From JAVMKJ01 sp031732875 (GTDB taxonomy: Bacteria; Pseudomonadota; Gammaproteobacteria; Competibacterales; Competibacteraceae), in assembly GCA_031732875.1 (NCBI GenBank), contig JAVMKL010000049.1:1-7323 (forward strand): a stretch of DNA of 7,323 nucleotides. Reading direction: 5' to 3'. The first letter of the stretch is position 1. Each line of letters starts with the position of its first letter. The translations under genes and the position numbers were made by a program. Below the pieces are notes generated by a model. It worked only from the letters and a program-made list of their open reading frames with translations. It did not search any database and was not told the DNA's origin. Below are positions 1 to 6,872 of the stretch, piece by piece.

Positions 1-1952
1 GCAATCCCCGGATGCAGGAAATTGCCGCCGCCGTCCAGGAAGGCGCCCGCGCCTATCTGAACCGGCAGTACACCACCATCGCCATCGTCGGCGTGGTGGT
101 CGGCGTCATCATCCTGTTCACCTTGGGCACACTGTCGGCCATCGGCTTCGTGATCGGCGCGGTCTGCTCCGGCATCGCTGGCTACATCGGGATGTACGTC
201 TCGGTGCGCGCCAACGTCCGCACCGCGCAGGCCGCTCACGGGGGACTGAACGCGGCGCTGGAAGTCGCCTTCCGGGGCGGCGCGATCACCGGTCTGCTGG
301 TGGTCGGTCTCGGTCTGCTCGGCGTGGCCGGCTATTACATGTTGCTCTATGCCTTCGCCGGCAAGGTTCCCGATCTCGGTCCTCTGGTCGGGCTGGCTTT
401 CGGCAGCTCGCTGATCTCCATCTTCGCCCGTCTGGGCGGCGGCATCTTCACCAAGGGCGCGGACGTTGGCGCCGATCTGGTCGGCAAGGTCGAAGCCGGT
501 ATCCCCGAGGACGATCCGCGCAATCCGGCGGTGATCGCCGACAACGTCGGCGACAACGTCGGCGACTGCGCCGGCATGGCCGCCGACCTGTTCGAGACCT
601 ACGCCGTGACCATCATCGCCACCATGCTGGTGGGCAGTTTGATGTTCGCCGGAGACCTGATCCAGAACGCCGTCGCCCTGCCGCTGGTGATGGGCGGCGT
701 GTCGATCATTGCCTCGATCATCGGCTGTGGCTTCGTCAAAGCCCGGGAAGGCGAAAAGATCATGAACGCCTTGTATCGCGGGCTGGCGGTAGCCGGCGGC
801 ATATCCGCTGTAGCCTTCCTTCCCGTCATCTGGATCCTGATGGGCGGCCAACATCTGTGGGGCTTGTGGGGCTCGGCGCTAGTGGGACTGGGCTTGACCG
901 CCGCCATGGTGGTCGTCACCGAGTACTACACCGCCACCGAATTTAGCCCGGTACAAAAGCTCGCCGAGGCCTGCACCACCGGCCACGCCACCAACATCAT
1001 CGCTGGATTGGCGGTGTCGATGAAAGCGACCGCCTTGCCGGTGCTCGCCGTATGCCTAAGCATTGGCCTGTCCTATCACTGGGCCGAGTTGTACGGCGTC
1101 GCCATTGCTGCCACTTCGATGCTGTCGATGGCCGGCATCATCGTCGCCCTCGACGCCTACGGGCCGATCACCGACAACGCCGGCGGCATCGCCGAAATGG
1201 CGGAAATGGACGAGAAGATTCGCGGCATCACCGATCCGCTGGACGCGGTGGGCAACACCACCAAGGCAGTCACCAAGGGCTATGCCATAGGCTCGGCGGC
1301 GCTGGCGGCGCTGGTGCTGTTCGCCGACTTCGAGCACAAGCTGGATCTGGCCCACATCAAGGTCGATTTTTCCCTGACCGACCCCGTGGTCATCATCGGC
1401 CTGTTCATCGGTGGCATGATCCCGTTCCTGTTCGGAGCGATGGCGATGGAAGCGGTCGGTCGCGCCGCCGGCGCCGTGGTGCTCGAAGTGCGCCGCCAAT
1501 TCCAGGAAATCGCTGGCATTATGGAAGGCACGACCAAGCCCGACTACTCGCGGGCGGTGGACCTGCTGACCAAGGCGGCGATCAAGGAAATGATCCTGCC
1601 GTCGTTACTGCCGGTGCTGACGCCCATCGTGGTCGCGTTCGGCATGGCGTGGCTGCTGGGTCACGATGCCGGGCCTAAGGCGCTGGGCGGTCTGCTGATG
1701 GGCACCATCATCACCGGGCTGTTCGTGGCGATTTCGATGACCGCCGGTGGTGGCGCTTGGGACAACGCCAAGAAGTACATCGAGGATGGCAATTTCGGCG
1801 GCAAGGGTTCCGAAGCGCATAAGGCGGCGGTCACCGGCGACACCGTCGGCGATCCCTACAAGGACACCGCCGGTCCGGCGGTCAACCCGCTGATCAAAAT
1901 CATCAACATCGTTGCCCTGCTGATCGTGCCGCTGCTGGTGGCCATGAAGTAG
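1..1952 (+). CDS. hppA: K+-independent H+-translocating membrane pyrophosphatase (5' partial)
   Basis: This integral membrane proton pump hydrolyses pyrophosphate to two phosphates and moves H+ across the membrane. The frame is open from base 3, and the residues before the first ATG (base 12) read N-P-R-M-Q-E-I, which matches the family interior. The gene therefore starts upstream, and I estimate about 35 residues are missing compared with Rhodospirillum-type enzymes of about 660 residues. Counting from the ATG at 12, the substrate loop DVGADLVGKVE lies at residues 151-161, followed by DNVGDNVGD. The DAYGPITDNAGGIAEM motif starts near residue 381, and the C-terminal GDTVGDPYKDTAGPAVNP is intact. 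GNTTK (414-418) has Lys at the position that is Ala in K+-requiring enzymes. That is the accepted mark of the K+-independent, proton-pumping class. Many hydrophobic segments fit the roughly 16-helix topology. moaC follows after 4 nt. I am confident of the family; the ion specificity is inferred from motifs. Confidence 0.97.
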   Translation, partial: NPRMQEIAAAVQEGARAYLNRQYTTIAIVGVVVGVIILFTLGTLSAIGFVIGAVCSGIAGYIGMYVSVRANVRTAQAAHGGLNAALEVAFRGGAITGLLVVGLGLLGVAGYYMLLYAFAGKVPDLGPLVGLAFGSSLISIFARLGGGIFTKGADVGADLVGKVEAGIPEDDPRNPAVIADNVGDNVGDCAGMAADLFETYAVTIIATMLVGSLMFAGDLIQNAVALPLVMGGVSIIASIIGCGFVKAREGEKIMNALYRGLAVAGGISAVAFLPVIWILMGGQHLWGLWGSALVGLGLTAAMVVVTEYYTATEFSPVQKLAEACTTGHATNIIAGLAVSMKATALPVLAVCLSIGLSYHWAELYGVAIAATSMLSMAGIIVALDAYGPITDNAGGIAEMAEMDEKIRGITDPLDAVGNTTKAVTKGYAIGSAALAALVLFADFEHKLDLAHIKVDFSLTDPVVIIGLFIGGMIPFLFGAMAMEAVGRAAGAVVLEVRRQFQEIAGIMEGTTKPDYSRAVDLLTKAAIKEMILPSLLPVLTPIVVAFGMAWLLGHDAGPKALGGLLMGTIITGLFVAISMTAGGGAWDNAKKYIEDGNFGGKGSEAHKAAVTGDTVGDPYKDTAGPAVNPLIKIINIVALLIVPLLVAMK

Positions 1953-1956
1953 GACC

Positions 1957-2433
1957 GTGGCCGAACTGAGCCACTTCAACGCCGCCGGCGAGGCCCACAT
2001 GGTGGATGTGGGCGACAAGGACGTCACTCGCCGGGTGGCGATCGCCGAAGGCTGGATTCACATGCAACCGGCCACGCTGGATCGAATCGTGGCCGGCTCG
2101 CACGCCAAGGGCGACGTGCTCGGCGTCGCCCGCATCGCCGGCATCATGGGCGCCAAGCGCGCCGCCGACCTGATCCCGCTCTGCCATCCCCTGGTATTGA
2201 CTCGAGTGATGGTCGATCTGGCCCCAGCGATGAATCATCATGCCATCCGCTGTCAAGCCACGGTGGAAACCCTCGGTCGGACCGGCGTGGAAATGGAAGC
2301 CCTGACCGCAGTGCAGGTCGCGTTGCTGACAGTCTACGACATGTGCAAGGCAATGGACCGGGGCATGACCATGACCGACATCCGCCTGTTGGAAAAGACC
2401 GGAGGCAAATCCGGCGTCTGGCGACGAGAATGA
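1957..2433 (+). CDS. moaC: Cyclic pyranopterin monophosphate synthase MoaC
   Basis: MoaC works with the radical-SAM enzyme MoaA in the first stage of molybdenum cofactor synthesis, converting the 3',8-cyclo-GTP product into cyclic pyranopterin monophosphate in the cytoplasm. The protein has 158 residues, against about 161 in E. coli. The GTG start at 1957 is chosen because it yields an N-terminus (AELSHFNAAGEAHMVDV) that aligns with E. coli MoaC from residue 1; an ATG at 1999 would remove conserved residues. The active-site residues fall at the same numbers as in E. coli: K51, H77 (in LIPLCHPL), E112 and E114 (in TGVEMEALTA), D128 and K131 (in YDMCKA). The Shine-Dalgarno sequence is poor: an AGGA sits only 2 nt before the GTG. 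This, with the 4-nt gap after hppA, suggests translational coupling. The stop overlaps the rnd start (ATGA). No other moa gene lies in the window. Confidence 0.97.
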   Translation: MAELSHFNAAGEAHMVDVGDKDVTRRVAIAEGWIHMQPATLDRIVAGSHAKGDVLGVARIAGIMGAKRAADLIPLCHPLVLTRVMVDLAPAMNHHAIRCQATVETLGRTGVEMEALTAVQVALLTVYDMCKAMDRGMTMTDIRLLEKTGGKSGVWRRE

Positions 2434-3536
2434 ACGATTTTCTCTACGTCGTCGATCAAGCCGCGCTGACCGATTGTTGCTCCCGCCTGCGCGGTGCATC
2501 CTGGCTGGCGCTGGATACCGAATTCATCCGCGAACGCACCTATTACCCGCAACTCTGCCTGATCCAGATCGCCAGCGCCGATGAGGTCGCCTGCATCGAT
2601 CCCTTGGCACTCCCCTCGCTTGACTCCCTGCTGGACCTTCTCTACGACCCGGGCATTACCAAGGTGCTGCACGCCGCGCAGCAGGATCTGGAACTCTTTT
2701 TCCACCTGCGTGACGCGGCGCCGGGGCCGGTGTTCGATACGCAACTGGCGGCGCTGGCGCTGGGACAGGGCAACCAGATCGGCTACGCGACTCTGGTGCG
2801 GCGATTGCTCGGTGTGGAACTGGATAAGACCCACACCCGCGCCGACTGGCGCCGCCGGCCGCTGGCGCCGGAATGGCTGGCCTACGCGGCCGACGACGTG
2901 CGGTATCTGCCGGAGCTGTACCAGCGGCAACGCGCGGCGCTGATCGAGCGCGGCTGGCTGGACGCGCTGGCCGAGGATTTTCGGGCGCTGACCGATCCCG
3001 ACCGTTACCGATTGCAGCCCCTGGACGCCTGGCGCCGGGTCCGCGATCACAACCGGCTGCGCGGCGTGCAGCGCGCGGTGCTGCGGGCTCTGGCGGCCTG
3101 GCGCGAGGAGCGGGCCTGTACCAGCGACCGGCCGCGCCGCTGGATTCTGGACGATTTCGTGCTGCTCGAACTGGCCCGCCGGATGCCGCAAACCCCGGAC
3201 GAACTGCGGCGCATCCGCGACCTGCCCCCCGCCACCCTGCACCGGCATGGGGACGCGCTACTGGAACGGATCGCCGCCGGCCGAGCCGAACCGCCCGAAC
3301 GCTGGCCAACCCGACCGACCCGGCCCCACCTCTCGCCCGATCAGGCGGGACGAGTGGACGAACTGCTAGCCCTGATCGAGGCCCGGGCGAACCAGTACGA
3401 CATTCCTCCTCAAGCCGTGGCCGACCGGCGCGACGTGGAACAATGGCTGGCCGGCGCGGATTCGCCGCTGCGCCACGGCTGGCGGGCGGCCTTGATCGGG
3501 CGGGAATTGCAGGCAGCGGGTGGCTTTGACCCTTGA
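2430..3536 (+). CDS. rnd: Ribonuclease D
   Basis: RNase D is a cytoplasmic 3'-5' exoribonuclease that trims the 3' ends of tRNA precursors and other small structured RNAs. The 368-residue protein is close to the 375 residues of E. coli RNase D. The DEDDy catalytic set is complete: Exo I D29 and E31 (in LALDTEF), Exo II D86 (in HAAQQDLE), and Exo III Y152 and D156 (in YAADDVRYL). These are within one residue of the E. coli numbering. An HRDC region follows from about residue 205 (RRVRDHNRLRGVQRAVLRAL), and the remaining length fits the second HRDC-like domain of this family. The frame is open upstream, but the ATG at 2430 is chosen because the family N-terminus starts there and because it overlaps the moaC stop as ATGA. 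There is no good Shine-Dalgarno sequence just upstream, so translation probably depends on moaC. Confidence 0.96.
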   Translation: MNDFLYVVDQAALTDCCSRLRGASWLALDTEFIRERTYYPQLCLIQIASADEVACIDPLALPSLDSLLDLLYDPGITKVLHAAQQDLELFFHLRDAAPGPVFDTQLAALALGQGNQIGYATLVRRLLGVELDKTHTRADWRRRPLAPEWLAYAADDVRYLPELYQRQRAALIERGWLDALAEDFRALTDPDRYRLQPLDAWRRVRDHNRLRGVQRAVLRALAAWREERACTSDRPRRWILDDFVLLELARRMPQTPDELRRIRDLPPATLHRHGDALLERIAAGRAEPPERWPTRPTRPHLSPDQAGRVDELLALIEARANQYDIPPQAVADRRDVEQWLAGADSPLRHGWRAALIGRELQAAGGFDP

Positions 3537-3750
3537 CGCGTGGTTTCCTCTGGTCCGAGCGGCCCGGCGCGAGCGCCGTCGAACCCTCGTTCGAGCGTCA
3601 CCGTTTCGCGGCGACTTCGTCGTCCCGTACTCGCGGCCCCGCCGCCCATCACCGTCATCCGGGAACTCCCCTGTCCGGTGGCAAGGGCGGCGCGTCCGCT
3701 CCGTGCGGGATAACGCTCAACTCGCGCCCCGATAGGTTTTATATTTCCCA
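3537..3750. other. GC-rich intergenic stretch downstream of rnd
   Basis: I see no protein-like reading frame in this stretch; the open frames give Arg/Pro/Ser-rich peptides typical of GC-rich noncoding DNA. It contains a small hairpin at 3565-3578 (CGGCG, loop CGAG, CGCCG) about 30 nt after the rnd stop. No T-run follows, so it is at best a weak or Rho-assisted 3' end. The composition turns AT-rich near 3735-3750, just before the first palindromic repeat. Confidence 0.5.
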
Positions 3751-3809
3751 TGTAGGGCAAGTTAGCGAAGCGTAATCCGCCGAAACCGCAATCGAATCGG
3801 CGGGTTACG
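3751..3809. repeat. REP-like palindromic repeat (GTAGGGC...CGGCGGGTTACG type)
   Basis: CGTAATCCGCCG at 3771-3782 pairs with CGGCGGGTTACG at 3798-3809. This gives a 12-bp stem with one G-T wobble and a 15-nt loop. The left flank TGTAGGGCAAGTTAGCGAAG resembles the outer arm of a palindromic intergenic repeat family I recall from many gammaproteobacterial genomes. The right outer arm here has diverged (GGCTGACGCTC), so the copy looks degenerate or truncated. It lies between convergent genes, a usual place for such elements, and could also stabilise or end the rnd transcript. No second copy is present in the window, so repeat status rests on form and recollection. Confidence 0.55.
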
Positions 3810-3826
3810 GGCTGACGCTCCAACAG

Positions 3827-3874
3827 TCATGTCAGGTCTTGACACCCCCGACGATGAAAGTCCGGTACTTTCAT
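3827..3874 (-). CDS. Possible 15-residue mini-ORF with strong ribosome binding site
   Basis: On the minus strand an ideal AGGAGG (3887-3882) stands 7 nt before an ATG at 3874. It opens a 15-codon frame, MKVPDFHRRGCQDLT, ending in TGA at 3829-3827. I do not recognise the peptide, and it has no membrane or signal character. Its first 21 bases form a perfect hairpin (8-bp stem, 5-nt loop) that begins exactly at the start codon. A second small palindrome (TGTCA-GGTCT-TGACA, 3830-3844) covers its end. The same frame stays open upstream to 4018, but that extension has no protein-like features. It may be a leader peptide, the edge of a decayed mobile element, or chance. Confidence 0.25.
   Translation of the reverse strand: MKVPDFHRRGCQDLT
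3854..3874. repeat. Perfect hairpin ATGAAAGT-CCGGT-ACTTTCAT
   Basis: An 8-bp perfect inverted repeat with a 5-nt loop. On the minus strand it covers the start codon and first codons of the mini-ORF at 3827-3874, while the AGGAGG lies just outside the stem. It could be an operator-like palindrome or an RNA stem affecting initiation. No T-run follows on either strand, so it is not a typical intrinsic terminator. Confidence 0.5.
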
Positions 3875-3983
3875 GGCAACCCCTCCTACGATTCTGAACC
3901 ATAAAATCCATTGAGAAACGGTATCAGCCCCCTGTTTCCCGGAACGCGGCAAGGCGTCGGCGATCTCGGCGGGTGCGGAAACA

Positions 3984-3999
3984 GCGGACTCACGTCCGC
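3984..3999. repeat. Small GC-rich hairpin
   Basis: GCGGAC (3984-3989), loop TCAC, GTCCGC (3994-3999) form a perfect 6-bp stem in otherwise featureless convergent intergenic DNA. Short GC-rich stems are common by chance in such DNA, so no function is proposed. Confidence 0.35.
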
Positions 4000-4074
4000 C
4001 GCTCGCCGGCGACCCCAAGGTGATATCAGTTGGCGCGATGTCGTGGGGTATGTCATGCGCACCCTCTGGCCGAA

Positions 4075-4101
4075 AACATGATTTATATTTTAAATCATGT
4101 T
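4075..4101 (-). terminator. AT-rich perfect hairpin, possible terminator
   Basis: AACATGATTTA (4075-4085) and TAAATCATGTT (4091-4101) form a perfect 11-bp stem around a 5-nt loop. Read on the minus strand, the stem ends in a TTTT tract that continues into CGG. This is consistent with a weak intrinsic terminator for the minus-strand signalling gene, which stops at 4272, about 170 nt earlier in the direction of transcription. The stem is AT-rich, unlike strong terminators. A second short palindrome, TTATAA at 4103-4108 and 4115-4120, lies beside it in the same AT-rich island, so the element could instead be a protein-binding or mobile-element remnant. Confidence 0.35.
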
Positions 4102-4161
4102 GTTATAAAAAATATTATAAGTTTGTTGCTATTATGTGTCCGAACGAAAACCCTGAAACCT

Positions 4162-4246
4162 CGTAGGTTGGGGTGAGCTTGCGAACCCCAACGGATTGCC
4201 GGGGCCGGAATTTAATGTTGGGGTTCCTTCGTCACCCCAACCTACG
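4162..4246. repeat. REPIN-like element: two inverted REP-type hairpins
   Basis: The left arm (4162-4192) and right arm (4217-4246) are inverted copies. The outer 15 bases, CGTAGGTTGGGGTGA, and the inner 10 bases, GAACCCCAAC, match perfectly on reverse complement; the few bases between them differ. Each arm can also fold on itself: in the left arm GTTGGGGT pairs with ACCCCAAC across a 10-nt loop. The arms are separated by 24 nt. Paired, inverted, self-complementary units of this kind are the layout of REPINs/BIMEs, which are non-autonomous elements mobilised by RAYT transposases. The element sits just downstream of the stop of the minus-strand signalling gene and may act as its 3' stabiliser or terminator. 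No RAYT gene is in the window. Confidence 0.75.
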
Positions 4247-4271
4247 CTGTGGGTTTCCGGTTAGACGCCAG

Positions 4272-6827
4272 CTAATGGGACGGGTTAAACGCGGATACCC
4301 GGGAATAGCGATGACGCTGGATTTGGCCATGGTTCCCGCCAGGCAGACCATCCTGTTCTACCCCAGCCCACCTTCCCAAGGTGAGGTGACCGCATAGCAG
4401 GGCGGTGATGTGCTCGGCAGGACAGGGCCGGCTGAAAAAAAAGCCTTGCATCTCATCGCAATTCATCTCCCGCAGGAATATTAACTGAGTCTCGGTCTCG
4501 ACGCCCTCGGCGATCACGTCCATCCGCAAGCAGCGAGCCATGGCGATGACCGCGGCCGCGATGGCGGCATCATCATTCACCCCCTTGATATCTCGGACGA
4601 AGGATTTATCAATCTTGAGGCGATCAATTGGAAACCGTCTCAAGTAACCCAGGTTGGAATACCCGGTGCCGAAATCATCAATCGCCAAGCGGACGCCCAG
4701 CCGTTTCAAGGCATGCAGGGTATTAATCGCGTCCTCCTTCATCAGCAGGCTTTCGGTGATCTCCAGTTCCAGCAAATCCGGCCGCAAGCCGGTTTCTTCG
4801 AGAACGTGGGCAACTAGCGTCGATAGCTCCGCGTCGACAAACTGCCGCGGCGACAGGTTGACCGCTATCCGCAACGGCGGCAGCCCCATGTTCTGCCAGG
4901 CCCGGGCCTGAGTGCAGGCGGCCCGGATCACCCATTCACCGATGGGAATGATCAGACCGGTTTCCTCGGCCAGCGGAATGAAGTCGGCGGGCGCCACGCT
5001 CCCCAGTTCCGGGCTCTGCCAGCGCAGCAACGCCTCAACGCCCACGATCCATCCGCTTCCGATATCCACTTGCGGCTGGTAATGCAGCGTCAGTTCCTGG
5101 CGGTCGAGCGCCTTGCGCAACAAGCCCTCCATTTCAACATGCTGGATGGTGGCGGCATGCATCCAGTCCGAAAAGAGCTGATAATTATTTCGCCCGACGC
5201 TTTTGGCGTGATACAGCGCGGTATCGGCGTTTTTCAACAGCGCTTCCACGTCGTCGCCATCGTAGGGATACAGGGCGATGCCGATACTGCACCCGCTAAA
5301 CACCTCATTGCCTTCGAGCGTGAACGGCTGGGCAATCACTGACAGAATCCGCTGGGCTACCTTGACGACCGCGTCGGGATGACTGATCTCCGCCAACAGG
5401 ATCACGAACTCATCGCCGCCCAGTCGCGCCAGAATATCCTGCGGCGCGAGCAGATCGGGCAAGGCGTTGCATACATAGTCCGCGGAGCGCAAACAATCCT
5501 GCAGACGGATCGCCACCTGCTGCAGCAACAAGTCGCCGGCGCGATGCCCCAAGGAATCATTGACGCGCTTGAATTGATCCAGATCCAAAAACAGCACCGC
5601 CAGCGCCTGGGAACGGACTTTCGCCAGCTCGACGGCGTCCAGCAGCCGTTCCTGGAGCAAAACCCGATTGGGCAACTGGGTCAGGTGGTCGTAATAGGCC
5701 AGGAATCGAATCCGCTCCTCGGCCTGCTTGCGGGTGGTGATATCTTCGCGCAGCCAAACGAAATGGGTGACGACGCCACGCTCGTCGCGGATGCCGGAAA
5801 CGAGCGCCGACTCCCATAACAACTCACCATCCTTATGGCGGGTACACAACTCTCCCTGCCAGATATCGCCCCCGGCAAGGGTTCGTTGCAGGCGCTGGTA
5901 TTCCTCGGTGGTCAGGGTGCTGGTCTGCAAAAAGTCAGGCGTCTTGCCCACCAGTTCTTCCAGGGCGTAGCGGCTGACTTCGACGAACTTGCGGTTGGCG
6001 TATTCGATGACGCCGTCGATATCGGTGATCAGGATGGAAATCGGGTTCTGCTCGACCGCGTAAGAGAGCTTGCGCATGTTCTGCTCGGCCCGCCGGCGCG
6101 CGGTAATGTCCTGCCCGACCACCACCCATCCGGCGAGCGCTCCCTCGGCGTCGGCAAAGGGCGAAATATTCCAGAGCAGCGCATGTTCGCCGCCATCCAG
6201 GGCCTGGAGCGCGCCTTCGCCACTCCACGATGACTCCCGTTCGCTCCAGTCGCCGGCGCACGGCAACGACGCCAGGAAGTCCGGTCCTGCTGGCTCGCCC
6301 CGCTGGAATGAATAAAACCTTTCCGCCGCCGGATTGAATTCCAGCACCCGCCAGTCGCGGCTCAGCACCAGAATCACGCTGCCCGCGGCCTGCACCAGCG
6401 TGCGAAACCGTTCTTCGCTTTCCCGCAATTCCAGCAAGGCCTGGCTGGCGCGCAGGATGTACCGCACCCGATGGCGTAGAATCGTCCACTGGATCGGCTT
6501 GGTAATGAAATCAGTCGCTCCAGCCTGATATGCCCGCTCGACGGATTGGAGATCGTCCAGCGCCGTGACCATGACGATGGGCAGATGGCGACCGCCGGGC
6601 AGCCGCCGCAGCGCTTCGCAGACGGCGAAGCCATCCAGGCCCGGCATGACCACGTCCAGCAGCATGAGATCGGGCTGCTCGCGCTGGAACAGATTCAGGG
6701 CCTGTTCGCCATCCGCCGCTTCCAGGACCGCGAATCCACCCGGCAACAGGGCGGCGCTGGTCAGCAACCGTTGTCCGGCATCGTCATCCACCACCAGAAC
6801 CAATGGCTGCTCGCGTAGTGATTTCAT
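4272..6827 (-). CDS. Response regulator with REC-PAS-PAS-GGDEF-EAL domains (cyclic-di-GMP synthase/phosphodiesterase)
   Basis: This 851-residue cytoplasmic protein is built to make and/or break cyclic-di-GMP under control of a phosphorylated receiver. It has no membrane segment. REC covers about residues 8-125: acidic pocket D14-D16, phosphoacceptor D58, T88 and K110. PAS1 is about 138-250 and PAS2 about 252-372, each ending in a DIT-type PAC tail. The GGDEF domain begins near D380 (DHLTQLPNR), with an intact GGDEF at 470-474. EAL lies at 598-600, with N657 (NLSPRQF), E689/E692 (EITE), D717-D718 (DDFGTGYSNL) and E774 (AEGVET), so the phosphodiesterase set looks complete. A 14-residue insertion (451-464) separates RSAD (447-450) from its usual place five residues before GGDEF. 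The last 40 or so residues look unconserved. The ATG at 6827 is chosen over one at 6971 because REC starts right after it and a GAGG precedes it. The partner kinase is not in the window. Confidence 0.95.
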   Translation of the reverse strand: MKSLREQPLVLVVDDDAGQRLLTSAALLPGGFAVLEAADGEQALNLFQREQPDLMLLDVVMPGLDGFAVCEALRRLPGGRHLPIVMVTALDDLQSVERAYQAGATDFITKPIQWTILRHRVRYILRASQALLELRESEERFRTLVQAAGSVILVLSRDWRVLEFNPAAERFYSFQRGEPAGPDFLASLPCAGDWSERESSWSGEGALQALDGGEHALLWNISPFADAEGALAGWVVVGQDITARRRAEQNMRKLSYAVEQNPISILITDIDGVIEYANRKFVEVSRYALEELVGKTPDFLQTSTLTTEEYQRLQRTLAGGDIWQGELCTRHKDGELLWESALVSGIRDERGVVTHFVWLREDITTRKQAEERIRFLAYYDHLTQLPNRVLLQERLLDAVELAKVRSQALAVLFLDLDQFKRVNDSLGHRAGDLLLQQVAIRLQDCLRSADYVCNALPDLLAPQDILARLGGDEFVILLAEISHPDAVVKVAQRILSVIAQPFTLEGNEVFSGCSIGIALYPYDGDDVEALLKNADTALYHAKSVGRNNYQLFSDWMHAATIQHVEMEGLLRKALDRQELTLHYQPQVDIGSGWIVGVEALLRWQSPELGSVAPADFIPLAEETGLIIPIGEWVIRAACTQARAWQNMGLPPLRIAVNLSPRQFVDAELSTLVAHVLEETGLRPDLLELEITESLLMKEDAINTLHALKRLGVRLAIDDFGTGYSNLGYLRRFPIDRLKIDKSFVRDIKGVNDDAAIAAAVIAMARCLRMDVIAEGVETETQLIFLREMNCDEMQGFFFSRPCPAEHITALLCGHLTLGRWAGVEQDGLPGGNHGQIQRHRYSRVSAFNPSH

Positions 6828-6831
6828 TGAG

Positions 6832-6839
6832 CCTACCTC
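6832..6839 (-). promoter_or_regulatory. Ribosome binding site fixing the signalling gene start
   Basis: On the minus strand GAGG (6839-6836) followed by TAGG ends 4-8 nt before the ATG at 6827. This supports that start over the in-frame ATG at 6971, whose extra 48 residues (rich in polar and basic residues, no domain) look like untranslated leader. Confidence 0.7.
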
Positions 6840-6872
6840 TCGAATTTCGTTCGTCCCATTATTCGGTGCGGC

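Noticed and set aside
1052..1678. Long plus-strand frame inside hppA (208 codons)
   Set aside because: The product is His/Arg/Gly-rich, as expected for an alternate frame of GC-rich coding DNA; the hppA frame is fully explained by its family.
2343..2429. Upstream extension of rnd inside moaC
   Set aside because: It would overlap moaC by 91 bp with a non-family N-terminus. The ATG at 2430 aligns with the RNase D start and makes an ATGA overlap.
2334..3309. Long minus-strand frames opposite rnd and moaC
   Set aside because: Low-complexity Arg/Ala/Pro/Gln composition, no recognisable domain, and wholly antisense to well-supported genes.
3827..4018. 63-residue minus-strand ORF starting at 4018
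   Set aside because: The part before the internal SD-led ATG at 3874 lacks protein-like features and a ribosome binding site; only the 15-codon version is kept, with low confidence.
3751..4246. CRISPR array or tandem repeat in the convergent gap
   Set aside because: The repeats are two different palindromic elements, not regularly spaced direct repeats with unique spacers.
4369..4383. CACCTT-CCC-AAGGTG hairpin as a terminator
   Set aside because: It lies inside the C-terminal coding tail of the signalling gene and has no T-run; probably chance or an unconserved tail sequence.
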